From assembly GCA_964415795.1 (NCBI GenBank), contig CAYQBN010000017.1:1-45704 (forward strand): a stretch of DNA of 45,704 nt, in the 5' to 3' direction. Numbering within the stretch: position 1 is the first letter of the stretch; each line of letters opens with the position of its first letter. A program made the position numbers and the translations under genes. The stretch comes from CALITV01 sp964415795 (GTDB lineage: Bacteria > UBP6 > UBA1177 > JAKLFG01). Under the pieces are notes generated by a model. That model made no database searches and was not told where the DNA came from. It saw only the letters and a program-made list of their open reading frames with translations. Below, piece after piece: positions 1 through 8,388 of the stretch.

Positions 1-601
1 CCGGGGCAGGAGCAGGAGCCGGCGCGGGGGCTGGCTTCGGCACCGGGGCAGGAGCGAGAGCCGGCGCGGGGGCCGGCTTCGGTGCCGGTGCCGGAGCGGG
101 AGCCGGAGCGGGGGCCGGCTTCGGTGCCGGTACCGGAGCGGGGGCCGGCTTCGGCACCGGGGCAGGAGCCGACTCGGCAGGAGGTGTGTTCTCTACCTCC
201 TCTTTTGGGACAGAAGCCGCCGTTCCGAATGCCTTTAGCGCACTCAGCGTCTTCTGAGAGAAATCCTTTGACTTTTCGGCCAGCTCGCAGGCACGCTCAT
301 GCTCACTTTTCGATTGAAGGTCCCGTGCCTTCACGAGAAGGCCGTCGGCGATATAGAAGAGGTAGAGGGGTTCCCGATTTTCCTTTTTCTCCACGAACTT
401 CACCGCCTCGGGAGAGAGGTAGGCGCGCCCATAGAAGTCTTCCCGCACGATCCGCGAGTCTTGGTACACCGCGGCGATCTGTCTCAGAGCCTCTTCCCGC
501 AAGACATCGGCGTCGCGAATCGCCGATACCGATCGGATGGTTCCGCACGCGACAAGAGACATCCCAAGAATATACAAACACCCCCATGCTATCTGTTTCA
601 T
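1..601 (-). CDS. Lipoprotein with Pro/Ala repeat tail (3' end outside window)
   Basis: The frame is open from an ATG at 601 to the window edge, so the end is missing. A Shine-Dalgarno AGGGAG precedes the ATG. The protein begins MKQIAWGCLYILGMSLVACG, a signal peptide ending in a lipobox (LVAC), so it is expected to be a membrane-anchored lipoprotein. Residues of about 25-135 form a charged, probably helical domain that I do not recognise. From about residue 140 the chain becomes a Pro-Ala repeat with interspersed Val-Pro-Lys (PAPVPKPAP units) that runs to the edge. Such Pro/Ala/Lys stretches usually act as stiff periplasmic spacers, as in TonB-like or peptidoglycan-associated proteins, so a C-terminal domain probably follows outside the window. 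It lies 89 bp downstream of the zinc-ribbon ATPase gene on the same strand. The lipoprotein call is fairly firm; the function is unknown. Confidence 0.75.
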   Translation of the reverse strand, partial: MKQIAWGCLYILGMSLVACGTIRSVSAIRDADVLREEALRQIAAVYQDSRIVREDFYGRAYLSPEAVKFVEKKENREPLYLFYIADGLLVKARDLQSKSEHERACELAEKSKDFSQKTLSALKAFGTAASVPKEEVENTPPAESAPAPVPKPAPAPVPAPKPAPAPAPAPAPAPKPAPAPALAPAPVPKPAPAPAPAPAP

Positions 602-690
602 CGTCTCCCTCTTCACGTATGAAAAACCATGTTTCTCTTTTCCTACCAAAAAGAAAAAGGGGAGTCAAGTTTCGTCACTTTCCAAGACAA

Positions 691-3219
691 TCAGAAATTC
701 ATCCAGTTTTTATACTCCAGATATGGAGCTAACCAGTCGGCCTTCTCCATTTGCTGTTCCTCGAAAAATCGGAAGTACATCTTCAATACAGGGAAATCCA
801 TGCCCCTCACCGCCTCTTGGAATCCTTCGTGGATGAGCGGTTCCCACGCTTCCCCCAGCGCCTGTCGAGACTTTCCAAGAAGCAGGAATATTTTCGCTTT
901 AAAATAGGATGCGTTACGGGAAACCGCGAGTTCCAATGCCGGCTGTAGAACCGCGGCCGTTTCGGTATATTCGCGCAATGCGAGATGGACTTCGGCGAGT
1001 TTGCACGCCGATCGGATGTAGACGGCGACAGATGGACCCGTATCCTCCGCATCTTTTCCGCTCCGGGCGCGAATATCCTCCATAATGTGATGAGCACGGG
1101 TCGCGAATATCTTCGCCTCATCGAAGTTCCCGGTGCTCAGAAGAACATCGCTCACTCGATCGATGATGGATATCTCGTCATCATAACATCCCGCCTTATG
1201 AAGGTCCTTGACGACATCGACGATCTCCTGAATGACAAGACGGTCGGGTTCAAGAAGAAGCAGCTCTCCCCGAGAAACAAGTTGAATGTGCAGGAGCCCT
1301 TCGTTGACGGCATTGTCGTACATCGTCTGCCAGAAAAGACGGGCCCATTGAGGATCAGAGAATCCCCACAACTTGGCGTTCTTCAATTCGAGATAGAGAC
1401 GGAAATCGCGGCTCTCCTGATTCTTGCCGAATGAGGTGAGTATGGATTGATAGCTTCTCTGCGAGAGTTCGAAGAATCCGACCTTTTCCATATAGACGGC
1501 GGAGGTGTAGAGAAACGAATTGAACAGGCGGTCGCTGACGCCAGCAAGGTTAAGGTAGCTGAGAAGAAGCCAGTGACGATTAATGCCGGGGATCTGGGTT
1601 TCCGCAAAAAGCTTCTGGGCGACCTCGCGATAAAACCTCCTATCGTCCGCCTCTATCTTGAAGTTGCGCCGCAAGATGTTAACGATGGCACGTGAGGCGA
1701 AACGATAGCCTTCTTCGTCGACCGTAAGATAGTGCTTCGCCACCAACGCATCGAATAGTGACGCATCGTTCGGAAACAACAGCGTGACAAGTTCTTTGGG
1801 CACTTGATAGAGATTGAGCATCACCAAACGGCGAAGCATGAGCGCTATCTGCGGTTCGAGGAGCGTGTAGCGAAGGAGCACGAGCGTCTCGGTCTCTTCC
1901 GGTATCTCCAGATCCTCCGGTAGTTTCTGAAAACGCCATTCGCCACGCATCTCGAAGATGAAACCTTGGTCCATGAGGAAGCGGAGCAACTCTTGCGAGT
2001 AGAGCATGTTACGGTCTGGCTTATTGAGCACCTTCTCTATGTCGGCGGGCAAACGAGAGGTTCTAAGCATCTCCTTAACCGCCGCCATGCGGTCAGCGTG
2101 CGGCACTCCGCTGAAGCGGAAGCGGTTCCGTTTCTCCACCAGACCGGCGACCGGCGCATTGCTGTCGCATAGGAACACGACTACGAAGGGGATGAAACGG
2201 AACACTTTCTGAAGATTCTTCAAGAACTTCAGAGAACGCACATTGATCTGGCCGGCATTGTCCACGACCCAGATGATCGGCTTCTTGCGAGCTGCCCAGT
2301 AAAAAAGGGCAGCAAAAAGATAATCTATGTCGTTCTTCGGGAGTTTTACTTGCACCGGAGCGAAGTTGAGACACAACAATGCCGCGAGCGACTCCCTCTT
2401 GCCCTCGGGCAAAAAATCGCCGAGATACTTGTCTATCTTGCCGCGCACCTGTTGCAGATCGTCGCTCTTGATGTTGAGAACGGCACGGATGAGATGGATG
2501 AACATCGTGTAATCGAAATCGAACGGATTGACGGTGCTCACCGTCGTCAGGACATCAGAAAGCGGGTTTTTGCGCGCATAGTCTTCAACGAGCGCCGCAA
2601 AGTGGCTCTTACCTGCCCCGGGGGGCGCCTCGAAAGTGAGGAACCCACCGCTGCTCTGAGAAAGCATTCTCCCCGCCGTCTCAAAAAGAGAGGGGATGGC
2701 CGGGTCGGCGATACGCGCCGCCACGACATCCGACAGATCTTGGAGAGAAACGGCATAAGATGCTTCAGCGACATAGGGCGTAAGCTCCTCATCGGCGAGC
2801 CGTCGTCGCACTTCGCTGGTCCGAACGACGATATCCTCCTCCGCAACCGTCGTCTCCGCCGAACTCTCTTCCTGCAGATCATGAGAGCGGTCACCGTTCT
2901 CCCGCGCCGTTACCTCAACGGCAAGGTCGCTCTCTTCTTCCACCATGACACTTATTTCTTCCGGAACACTGTCCTTCTTCTTCGAAGAGGCCTCCGTCTC
3001 AATGGGATCGGTAAGCGTTATGTGTCGGCGGAAAGAACTCTCCTTTCGAGGAGAGATGCTGGTACGGACCGCCAATTTTCCCCCGCACGCCATACAGAAG
3101 TTGGCGCCGGTCTCGTACAACAGGTTGCATGAGAGACAGACCCTTCCCAGTTCGCGACCACATGCGGGACATGTTGCGCTTCCTTCGGGAACCGGTATCT
3201 GACAGAAGAAGCAGTTCAT
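691..3219 (-). CDS. Double zinc-ribbon AAA/STAND-like ATPase with TPR-rich C-terminus
   Basis: This is an 842-residue cytoplasmic protein. Two zinc ribbons open it (Cys 3, 6, 17, 20 and Cys 28, 31, 42, 45). An acidic linker follows, to about residue 150. A P-loop NTPase comes next, with Walker A PPGAGKSH near 199-206 and Walker B PIIWVVDNA near 314-322. The C-terminal half is alpha-helical and looks like degenerate TPR repeats. This architecture resembles signal-transducing STAND/AAA ATPases with TPR scaffolds, for example the ATPase part of class III adenylate cyclase fusions, but no catalytic output domain is visible. It may be a nucleotide switch or a chaperone-like scaffold. The start is chosen because the zinc ribbon begins directly at the ATG; no strong Shine-Dalgarno precedes it. 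A promoter lies at 3262-3290. I do not recognise a named family. Confidence 0.8.
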   Translation of the reverse strand: MNCFFCQIPVPEGSATCPACGRELGRVCLSCNLLYETGANFCMACGGKLAVRTSISPRKESSFRRHITLTDPIETEASSKKKDSVPEEISVMVEEESDLAVEVTARENGDRSHDLQEESSAETTVAEEDIVVRTSEVRRRLADEELTPYVAEASYAVSLQDLSDVVAARIADPAIPSLFETAGRMLSQSSGGFLTFEAPPGAGKSHFAALVEDYARKNPLSDVLTTVSTVNPFDFDYTMFIHLIRAVLNIKSDDLQQVRGKIDKYLGDFLPEGKRESLAALLCLNFAPVQVKLPKNDIDYLFAALFYWAARKKPIIWVVDNAGQINVRSLKFLKNLQKVFRFIPFVVVFLCDSNAPVAGLVEKRNRFRFSGVPHADRMAAVKEMLRTSRLPADIEKVLNKPDRNMLYSQELLRFLMDQGFIFEMRGEWRFQKLPEDLEIPEETETLVLLRYTLLEPQIALMLRRLVMLNLYQVPKELVTLLFPNDASLFDALVAKHYLTVDEEGYRFASRAIVNILRRNFKIEADDRRFYREVAQKLFAETQIPGINRHWLLLSYLNLAGVSDRLFNSFLYTSAVYMEKVGFFELSQRSYQSILTSFGKNQESRDFRLYLELKNAKLWGFSDPQWARLFWQTMYDNAVNEGLLHIQLVSRGELLLLEPDRLVIQEIVDVVKDLHKAGCYDDEISIIDRVSDVLLSTGNFDEAKIFATRAHHIMEDIRARSGKDAEDTGPSVAVYIRSACKLAEVHLALREYTETAAVLQPALELAVSRNASYFKAKIFLLLGKSRQALGEAWEPLIHEGFQEAVRGMDFPVLKMYFRFFEEQQMEKADWLAPYLEYKNWMNF

Positions 3220-3261
3220 ACGCTGCCCGTTGCCGTTTATCGTATGCGCATGAGGCGAGCC

Positions 3262-3290
3262 ATGCTATCGGTTTCGACACCTTTTGTCAA
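3262..3290 (-). promoter_or_regulatory. Sigma70-type promoter for the zinc-ribbon ATPase
   Basis: On the minus strand, TTGACA (3285-3290), a 17-bp spacer and TAGCAT (3262-3267) form a good -35/-10 pair. The expected start of transcription is about 36 nt upstream of the ATG at 3219. It sits just downstream of the dnaB stop codon, so the ATPase gene need not depend on read-through from the ribosomal operon. Confidence 0.6.
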
Positions 3291-3329
3291 ATAATCGTCG
3301 AAGCGGCGATCGTTCGATGAAGGAAGAGG

Positions 3330-4673
3330 TCATCCCTCCTCTTCTTGGCTCTCGAGGGCGACGAACTTGGTATATTGGGAAAGGAATCGAAGCTTGACAT
3401 CCCCGGTCTGTCCATTGCGGTTCTTGCGAACGAGAATGGAGGTGATGTCTTTTTCCTTATCATCTTTGCCCGGATCGCGATGGATGAACATGACGATGTC
3501 GGCATCCTGTTCTATCGCGCCGCTGTCGCGCAGATCGGAAAGCATGGGAATGCCGTCCTTGCGGTCTTCAGCCTTGCGGCTTAACTGGGCAAGCGCGATG
3601 ACCGGGATGTTGAGATCCTTGGCGAACAGTTTGATGTTGCGCGAGATGTTCTCAACCTCGCGCACGCGATCGGCCTGTTTGGAATAGGTGAGATCGTGCA
3701 TGAGCTGGATGTAGTCGATGAACACGACATCGAGTTTCTTCGATTCGACGAGCACCTTTTTCGCTTTGGCCCGAACATCCGAGACGGTAAGGAAAGAACT
3801 TTCGTCGATGTAGATAGGCAGGCTGCTCAATGTGTCTATGTCGCGCCAGAGGCGGGCGCATTCGTCCTCGGCAAGGCGACCGGTGGTGAAGTTCTTTGCG
3901 TTGACGAAACATTCGCTCGAAAATATCCGGCGCACGAGCTGCACCGCCGGCATTTCGATGGTGAAAAAGAGAACGGTCGCCCCCTGCTGGGCCATCTTGA
4001 CCGCCATGTTGAGGGCAAAACTCGTCTTTCCCATGCTGGGACGCCCCGCCACGACGACCATCTCTCCCGGTTTGAACCCTGTCGTAAGGCTATCGAGCGC
4101 CGGGTAGCCGGAGGTGATGCCTTGAAGCGCCTTTCCCTGACGAAGTCGCTCCTGAAGCGCAGTCATCTCGTTGGTAATAAGGTCGTCTATGCGCATCACC
4201 GCATTCTTCCTGCGCTCAAGGCTCAGATGAATGAGGTCATTGGTCGCACGATCAACGATGGTGTCGAAGTCCGATTCCTGCCGGTAGGAGCTTCCGGCAT
4301 GTTCCTCGCATATCTTTATGAGCCGACGGTGAAGCGACTTGTCGCGGATGATGTCGGCGTAGTCGGCGACTGCCCCGTCGGAAGTGAACTGGGCAGCATC
4401 CTGAAGTTCGCTGAGATAGGGAATGCCCCCTATCGTCTCCAGTTCACCTTTTTTCCTCAGCTCTTCGCTCACTGTAACGAGGTCGGGAGTGTGTCCTTTC
4501 TGGTATACCTCATGGATGGCTCGAAATATGTGCTGGTGACGGATCTCCCAAAAATCGTCGGCCTGAAGCCCCTTTTCAGAGACATTTCCGTAGAGTGATC
4601 CTTTGAGCAAAAGACAGCCGAGGAGAGACGCCTCGGCCTCGAGGTTGTGAGGCAAAGTAACGAGTTGTTTCAT
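3330..4673 (-). CDS. dnaB: Replicative DNA helicase DnaB
   Basis: This 447-residue protein is the hexameric 5'-3' helicase that unwinds DNA at the replication fork and carries primase. The N-terminal helical domain (about residues 1-150) opens with the typical LPHNLEAEASLLG. The RecA-like C-terminal domain has Walker A GRPSMGKTS near 210-218, Walker B LDVVFIDYIQLM near 314-325, and the RNGQTG segment near the end. The length is normal for DnaB. The ATG overlaps the rplI stop codon by 4 bp (ATGA), which implies translational coupling within rpsF-rpsR-rplI-dnaB, a common bacterial arrangement. The identification is secure. Confidence 0.97.
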   Translation of the reverse strand: MKQLVTLPHNLEAEASLLGCLLLKGSLYGNVSEKGLQADDFWEIRHQHIFRAIHEVYQKGHTPDLVTVSEELRKKGELETIGGIPYLSELQDAAQFTSDGAVADYADIIRDKSLHRRLIKICEEHAGSSYRQESDFDTIVDRATNDLIHLSLERRKNAVMRIDDLITNEMTALQERLRQGKALQGITSGYPALDSLTTGFKPGEMVVVAGRPSMGKTSFALNMAVKMAQQGATVLFFTIEMPAVQLVRRIFSSECFVNAKNFTTGRLAEDECARLWRDIDTLSSLPIYIDESSFLTVSDVRAKAKKVLVESKKLDVVFIDYIQLMHDLTYSKQADRVREVENISRNIKLFAKDLNIPVIALAQLSRKAEDRKDGIPMLSDLRDSGAIEQDADIVMFIHRDPGKDDKEKDITSILVRKNRNGQTGDVKLRFLSQYTKFVALESQEEEG

Positions 4674-5167
4674 ACGCCCGGCGTCTCGGTTCCCGATGCT
4701 TCGGAAACCGGCGTCTGTTCCTCCTCCATCGCCACCACCCAGAGTTTGACGGTTCCCTTCACTTCACGGAACAGTTTTACCTCCACCTCATAGACACCGC
4801 TCTTCTTGATGGGAGCGTCGAGGAGCACTTGCCGGTGCTCTATTTCGAAGCCTTTTTCCTTGAGCGCATCAGCGATCTCGCGAGTGGTCACCGATCCGAA
4901 GAGCTTTCCTTCGTCGCCGACCTTCTTGGCGATGGTGATATCCGTCGCCGCCATCTTTTCGGCAAGCGAACGCGCCGCGCCGTATTCGCCCTCGATGTGC
5001 TTCTGTATGCGACGGCGGTTGAACTCGATTTCCTTGATGTTCTTCTCATCGGCGGGGAGCGCAAGCCCCTTCGGGATAAGGTAGTTGCGGGCGTATCCGT
5101 CCTTCACGCGGACGATCTCGCCGGCGCCGCCGAGTTTTTCGATGTCTCTCGTCAGGATGATCTTCAT
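4670..5167 (-). CDS. rplI: 50S ribosomal protein L9
   Basis: This 165-residue protein binds 23S rRNA near the L1 stalk. The N-terminal domain carries the family signature around residues 13-35 (GAGEIVRVKDGYARNYLIP), followed by the long connecting helix and the C-terminal domain. The C-terminus runs some 15 residues beyond a typical L9, with an acidic tail ending in TETPGV. It sits between rpsR (12 bp gap) and dnaB (4 bp overlap) in one operon. A GGGGAGGTG Shine-Dalgarno precedes the ATG. Confidence 0.97.
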   Translation of the reverse strand: MKIILTRDIEKLGGAGEIVRVKDGYARNYLIPKGLALPADEKNIKEIEFNRRRIQKHIEGEYGAARSLAEKMAATDITIAKKVGDEGKLFGSVTTREIADALKEKGFEIEHRQVLLDAPIKKSGVYEVEVKLFREVKGTVKLWVVAMEEEQTPVSEASGTETPGV

Positions 5168-5179
5168 GGTACACCTCCC

Positions 5180-5404
5180 CTAACGACCCGTCACGGTGAA
5201 CGGCAGGAGCGCTATGGTCCGTGCCTTCTTTATCTCGCCCGAAAGGCGGCGCTGGTGCTTCGCGCACACCCCGCTGATACGGCGCGGGATGATCTTGCCG
5301 CGATCGGTGATGTAGTTGATGAGGACCTCTGGATGCTTGTAATCGAGGGGCATCTCGGGATTCGCGCAAAAGCGGCAAACCTTCTTTCTCCGATATCCGG
5401 CCAT
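5180..5404 (-). CDS. rpsR: 30S ribosomal protein S18 (zinc-binding form)
   Basis: This is a 74-residue S18. It keeps Cys residues at positions 9, 12 and 47 (KVCRFC and GVCAKHQ) with a following His, as in the zinc-binding C+ form. The core PRRISGVCAKHQRRL binds 16S rRNA together with S6. It is in the operon with rpsF 22 bp upstream and rplI 12 bp downstream. The single-strand binding protein gene often found between rpsF and rpsR is absent here. Confidence 0.97.
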   Translation of the reverse strand: MAGYRRKKVCRFCANPEMPLDYKHPEVLINYITDRGKIIPRRISGVCAKHQRRLSGEIKKARTIALLPFTVTGR

Positions 5405-5426
5405 TGTTCTCTCCCTTCAGTCTAAG

Positions 5427-5936
5427 TTAAAGATCGACATTTTCCACATCGGCGTCCTTCGACTTGTCGAAGCTCTCGCGCAACTTAGCGTTGTAGTCGC
5501 GGTTGTCCTCGCTGGTAGACGACGCCGGCTCCGCAGCCGCGGGGGTGACGCGATCCGTTCGCTCTTCCTGACGCCACTCAGGCAACCGTTCGGCGAATAC
5601 GGCGACGCCCTTCGCCTCGGCCTTGAGCTTCTCGATGTCTTCTCTTTTCTCAATGCGGCACGACATGAACTTGAGCACATGCTCCCAGTTGTTGAAGTTG
5701 CGCTCGAGCTCCGCGACGAGGGCACCGGTGCCGACATAGTCGAAATAGATGTAGTGCCCTTTCATGTTCTTTTTGATCTCGTAGGCGAGTTTCTTCTCGC
5801 CCCACGACTGGAACGAAACGATCTTGCCGTTCATCGCCTCAACGATGCCGTTGACGCGGTCGGCGAACTGACGCACCGCCTCCATGCCGCCTTCGGGCCG
5901 CAGGATGACGGTCGATTCGAAGTGCTTCTCTCTCAT
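5427..5936 (-). CDS. rpsF: 30S ribosomal protein S6
   Basis: This 169-residue S6 has its conserved core in residues 1-100, with the usual FQSWGEKKLAYEIKKNMKGHY segment (shown in part) and the GTGALVAELERNFN helix. The C-terminus is extended by some 60 residues, rich in Ala, Glu and Asp (EERTDRVTPAAAEPASS and onward), longer than a typical S6. It is the first gene of rpsF-rpsR-rplI-dnaB and has an AAGGAGGAG Shine-Dalgarno. The leader contains a hairpin at 5976-6006 that looks like the S6:S18 autoregulatory site. Confidence 0.95.
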   Translation of the reverse strand: MREKHFESTVILRPEGGMEAVRQFADRVNGIVEAMNGKIVSFQSWGEKKLAYEIKKNMKGHYIYFDYVGTGALVAELERNFNNWEHVLKFMSCRIEKREDIEKLKAEAKGVAVFAERLPEWRQEERTDRVTPAAAEPASSTSEDNRDYNAKLRESFDKSKDADVENVDL

Positions 5937-5975
5937 GACTCCTCCTTACGGGTATAAAGTCCAATTCCTTCCAAA

Positions 5976-6006
5976 TTGAACAAGGAGAAGGCTCTCCGGT
6001 GTTCAA
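5976..6006 (-). promoter_or_regulatory. Candidate S6:S18 autoregulatory hairpin in rpsF leader
   Basis: On the transcript an outer stem TTGAACA/TGTTCAA encloses an inner stem GGAGA/TCTCC with loop GCCT. The two unpaired bases before the inner stem read CC, giving a CCG at the bulge. In bacteria the S6:S18 complex represses rpsF by binding a bulged hairpin with a conserved CCG. The match in position (40 nt before the ATG) and shape is good, but it was judged by eye. Confidence 0.5.
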
Positions 6007-6024
6007 TGAACGAAAGAGACCCTT

Positions 6025-6052
6025 ACTATAGCGCGGTTCGCGCCGTTGACAA
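6025..6052 (-). promoter_or_regulatory. Sigma70-type promoter of rpsF-rpsR-rplI-dnaB
   Basis: Minus strand: TTGTCA (6047-6052), 16-bp spacer, TATAGT (6025-6030). The transcript would begin near 6018 and include the S6:S18-like hairpin. Confidence 0.65.
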
Positions 6053-6080
6053 GAAAATTCTTGGGACCGGACGAACGAGG

Positions 6081-7640
6081 CTAGAACCTCACCCCCACCG
6101 TCACGCCGCCGCCCCCTTCGACCTGTGCGCGGCGAACGATATCGTAGCGAAGCGGGCTCGGGTCGGCGTCGTAGGAGGCGCCCCCTTCGACGCGGCCGGA
6201 TACCTCGACGAACCAGTTGCCGAAGGGAATCGTGAGCGTCGTCTCGCCCCAGTAGCGGGTCATGCCGCCGTGGAGGGTGAAAAGCGGCGAGAGGGCGAAC
6301 TCGTTCTTGTGGTCGGGTTCGCTATGCGCCGGCCCTTGGTAGAGACCGAGGCGATATTCAAGAGTGAGCCACGGCGCGGCGAACCAACGGTGCTTGAAAA
6401 AGATGCTCTGGACATTGCGGCCGAAGGGATAGCCGAGGGAGAGGCCGCCGTAGGTGTAGCCGTCGGTGGGGTACTGGTGATGACGATAGAAGCTGTAGGC
6501 CGTCTTGGCGTACTCGATACGGAAGAAGTGGTCGGGAAGCGCGAGCGTGACCCCCATGAGGTAGGCACGCTCGAAAAGATGGAAGAAGAGCCACGGAAAA
6601 GTGAATATCTGGTCCTCCGGCTGCCACGGCGCCGCGATGTCGGTCCCCGCCTCTTGAAAGTAGATACGAAGCGAGCGCACCTTCCCGCCGGTCCACCGCT
6701 CCATCGGAAGCGAGAAGGTGAGGTCTATCGCCGCGTAGCCGTCGTTGTCGAACCGGCTGTAGGGAACATTGTCCTTGCTTCCGAAGACGATCTCGGGAAA
6801 CTCGTGCACCTTGTAGGCCGGGCGCCCGCTCCCGCCGTAGAGTTCGGTGCGGGTCACCCCTATCTCGACCCAGCCGATCGGCTGATAGACGACGCGCGCC
6901 GCGAAGAGTTGCGGATCGCTGTGATCGGCGCGCCGGTCGAAAAGCCACCCGTTGAGGAGAACGAACGACCACTTCCCGAAAAAAGATATTGGTGCCTCGT
7001 TCTGGAACTTGAGGAGCCAGAACGGCTCAGCGTTCGACGAGAGGAGCAGTCCCCATTCGCCGGGACCGAAGTTGACCGAGTCGCGCCCTCCTTCGACGCT
7101 GAACTTGCCGAAGCGTGCTTTGGCGTAGGCGCGATAAATCTCGTTCTTTTGCTCACCATCGCCCCAGAGGTGCCGGAAACTCCAGTAGGCACCGAAACGG
7201 TCGTGCACCGCAAGGCTTCCCGACTCCTCGATGAGCACATTCGCCCCTTTCTCGACGACAAGTCCCCCTTTGCCATAGAGCGTGAGCGGATCGCTCGCGA
7301 CGAAGACCATGCTCCGCAACCTCTGTATCGGCTGGACATAGACCGGACGGTTAACCCCGTTCGCAAGCCACGCGATATGGGGCAAGTATCCGAGGAACGG
7401 TACGGTTCCCGTCGCGGCATAGGGCACAGCGGCCATCGGTTCGGTGCGGTACTCGCGTGCACTGTCCACCGTCTCCCAGACAACGGTGTCCTCGGGAAGA
7501 AGGTTGATGAGCGAACTGCCCTCGTACTGTTCCCGTGACTCGCGAACATCCCACGGGAAGAGGAACGGGTTGCCGGTCGGCTCGGCGGCGAGCGTCGTGA
7601 GGCCCCACCATATCGGTATGAAGAAAAAGAAAGTGCGCAT
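6081..7640 (-). CDS. Wzi-like capsule assembly outer-membrane protein
   Basis: This 519-residue exported protein has a signal peptide of about 18 residues (ends TTLAA). The rest is an aromatic-rich series of beta-strands ending in GVTVGVRF; a C-terminal Phe is the usual signal for BAM-assembled barrels. Motifs such as GPGEWGLLLS, followed by repeated strands with Trp, Tyr and Gly, match the capsule assembly Wzi family, whose members bind capsular polysaccharide at the surface. No polysaccharide genes are nearby, so the ligand is unknown. A TATAGT element (7648-7653) ends only 7 nt before the ATG and no Shine-Dalgarno is visible, so the mRNA may be leaderless. It is divergent from the beta-barrel gene at 7750. 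Confidence 0.8.
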   Translation of the reverse strand: MRTFFFFIPIWWGLTTLAAEPTGNPFLFPWDVRESREQYEGSSLINLLPEDTVVWETVDSAREYRTEPMAAVPYAATGTVPFLGYLPHIAWLANGVNRPVYVQPIQRLRSMVFVASDPLTLYGKGGLVVEKGANVLIEESGSLAVHDRFGAYWSFRHLWGDGEQKNEIYRAYAKARFGKFSVEGGRDSVNFGPGEWGLLLSSNAEPFWLLKFQNEAPISFFGKWSFVLLNGWLFDRRADHSDPQLFAARVVYQPIGWVEIGVTRTELYGGSGRPAYKVHEFPEIVFGSKDNVPYSRFDNDGYAAIDLTFSLPMERWTGGKVRSLRIYFQEAGTDIAAPWQPEDQIFTFPWLFFHLFERAYLMGVTLALPDHFFRIEYAKTAYSFYRHHQYPTDGYTYGGLSLGYPFGRNVQSIFFKHRWFAAPWLTLEYRLGLYQGPAHSEPDHKNEFALSPLFTLHGGMTRYWGETTLTIPFGNWFVEVSGRVEGGASYDADPSPLRYDIVRRAQVEGGGGVTVGVRF

Positions 7641-7688
7641 AGGAAGGACTATACCGGAAACGAGTCACGAAGGAAGTTTTTGAAAAAA

Positions 7689-7717
7689 TTGAACCGGCCT
7701 TCCTCCTTGGCTATGAT
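7689..7717 (+). promoter_or_regulatory. Sigma70-type promoter of the 7750-10954 operon
   Basis: TTGAAC (7689-7694), 17-bp spacer, TATGAT (7712-7717), followed by a short leader and the Shine-Dalgarno AAGGAGA before the ATG at 7750. Confidence 0.6.
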
Positions 7718-7749
7718 TATGTTCGTTCACGATTGATAAGGAGACGACC

Positions 7750-8370
7750 ATGCACCGATTTATTATCATCCTTTTCATGGTGGCGATCACCATGCTTCCG
7801 CTCCGGGCGCAAGAAGGCTCTTCCAGCGACCGGATGGGCCTGCTCAATGTCGCCGCGGGACTTCTTACCTACACTTACCTCAATGTCGAAGACGCACCCG
7901 ACGACGGCACCGACATCGTCAATTTCGGCCCCAACCTTTCGGCGGCGCTCATCACCGGCGGCTTTGCGGTGATGCCCGACCTCTATGTGCTTGCACGGTT
8001 CGGATTCAATATCCAGTGGGTGGACGGTGACTGGCAAGAATCGACTTTCCAGTTCGGCCCCGGCATCCGCTATGACTTCCTTACCGACCCGATCGTGGCT
8101 TACGGTGGAGCGTTTCTTTCTTACGCTCTTCAGAAGAACGGCACCGGTGGCGGCAGTGAGCTTTACCAACACTATCTCGTTCCCGAACTCTTCGTGGGTG
8201 CCGAGGTCCCCGTTCACGACCAGTTCAGCATCGGCGGCCAGTTCGCGTTCGGGTACCTCCACTGTTGGGCGGAGGCCAAGAACGACACTCCGGGCGGTAC
8301 GGTGAGCGTCGAGAACGAACTGAACGGGGTATCGCTCGGCTTCTTCTTTTCGGCGACGGTCTATTTCTAA
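7750..8370 (+). CDS. Outer-membrane beta-barrel protein
   Basis: This 206-residue protein has a signal peptide of about 20 residues (MHRFIIILFMVAITMLPLRA). The remainder is alternating hydrophobic strands and turns, ending in FFFSATVYF with a C-terminal Phe. The size suggests an 8-stranded barrel of the OmpW/OmpX or opacity-protein kind. The Shine-Dalgarno AAGGAGA decides the start. It is the first gene of a plus-strand group with the cytochrome b5-like, cytochrome b and M64 peptidase genes. The function is unknown; a small structural or porin-like protein is likely. Confidence 0.8.
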   Translation: MHRFIIILFMVAITMLPLRAQEGSSSDRMGLLNVAAGLLTYTYLNVEDAPDDGTDIVNFGPNLSAALITGGFAVMPDLYVLARFGFNIQWVDGDWQESTFQFGPGIRYDFLTDPIVAYGGAFLSYALQKNGTGGGSELYQHYLVPELFVGAEVPVHDQFSIGGQFAFGYLHCWAEAKNDTPGGTVSVENELNGVSLGFFFSATVYF

Positions 8371-8388
8371 CAAGTGATGGAGGCTTCT

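Noticed and set aside
1..180. Repeat spacing that might suggest a CRISPR or tandem satellite
   Set aside because: Units are short, of 9-30 bases, code in frame for Pro-Ala and have no unique spacers.
82..732. Plus-strand frame with Pro/Glu/Arg repeats at the left edge
   Set aside because: It is the complement of the Pro-Ala repeat lipoprotein; the lipoprotein frame has the Shine-Dalgarno and lipobox.
5976..7538. 520-codon open frame on the plus strand opposite the Wzi-like gene
   Set aside because: It is antisense to a protein with a signal peptide and a clear barrel pattern; it has no Shine-Dalgarno and no recognisable domain. Long open antisense frames are common in GC-rich genes.
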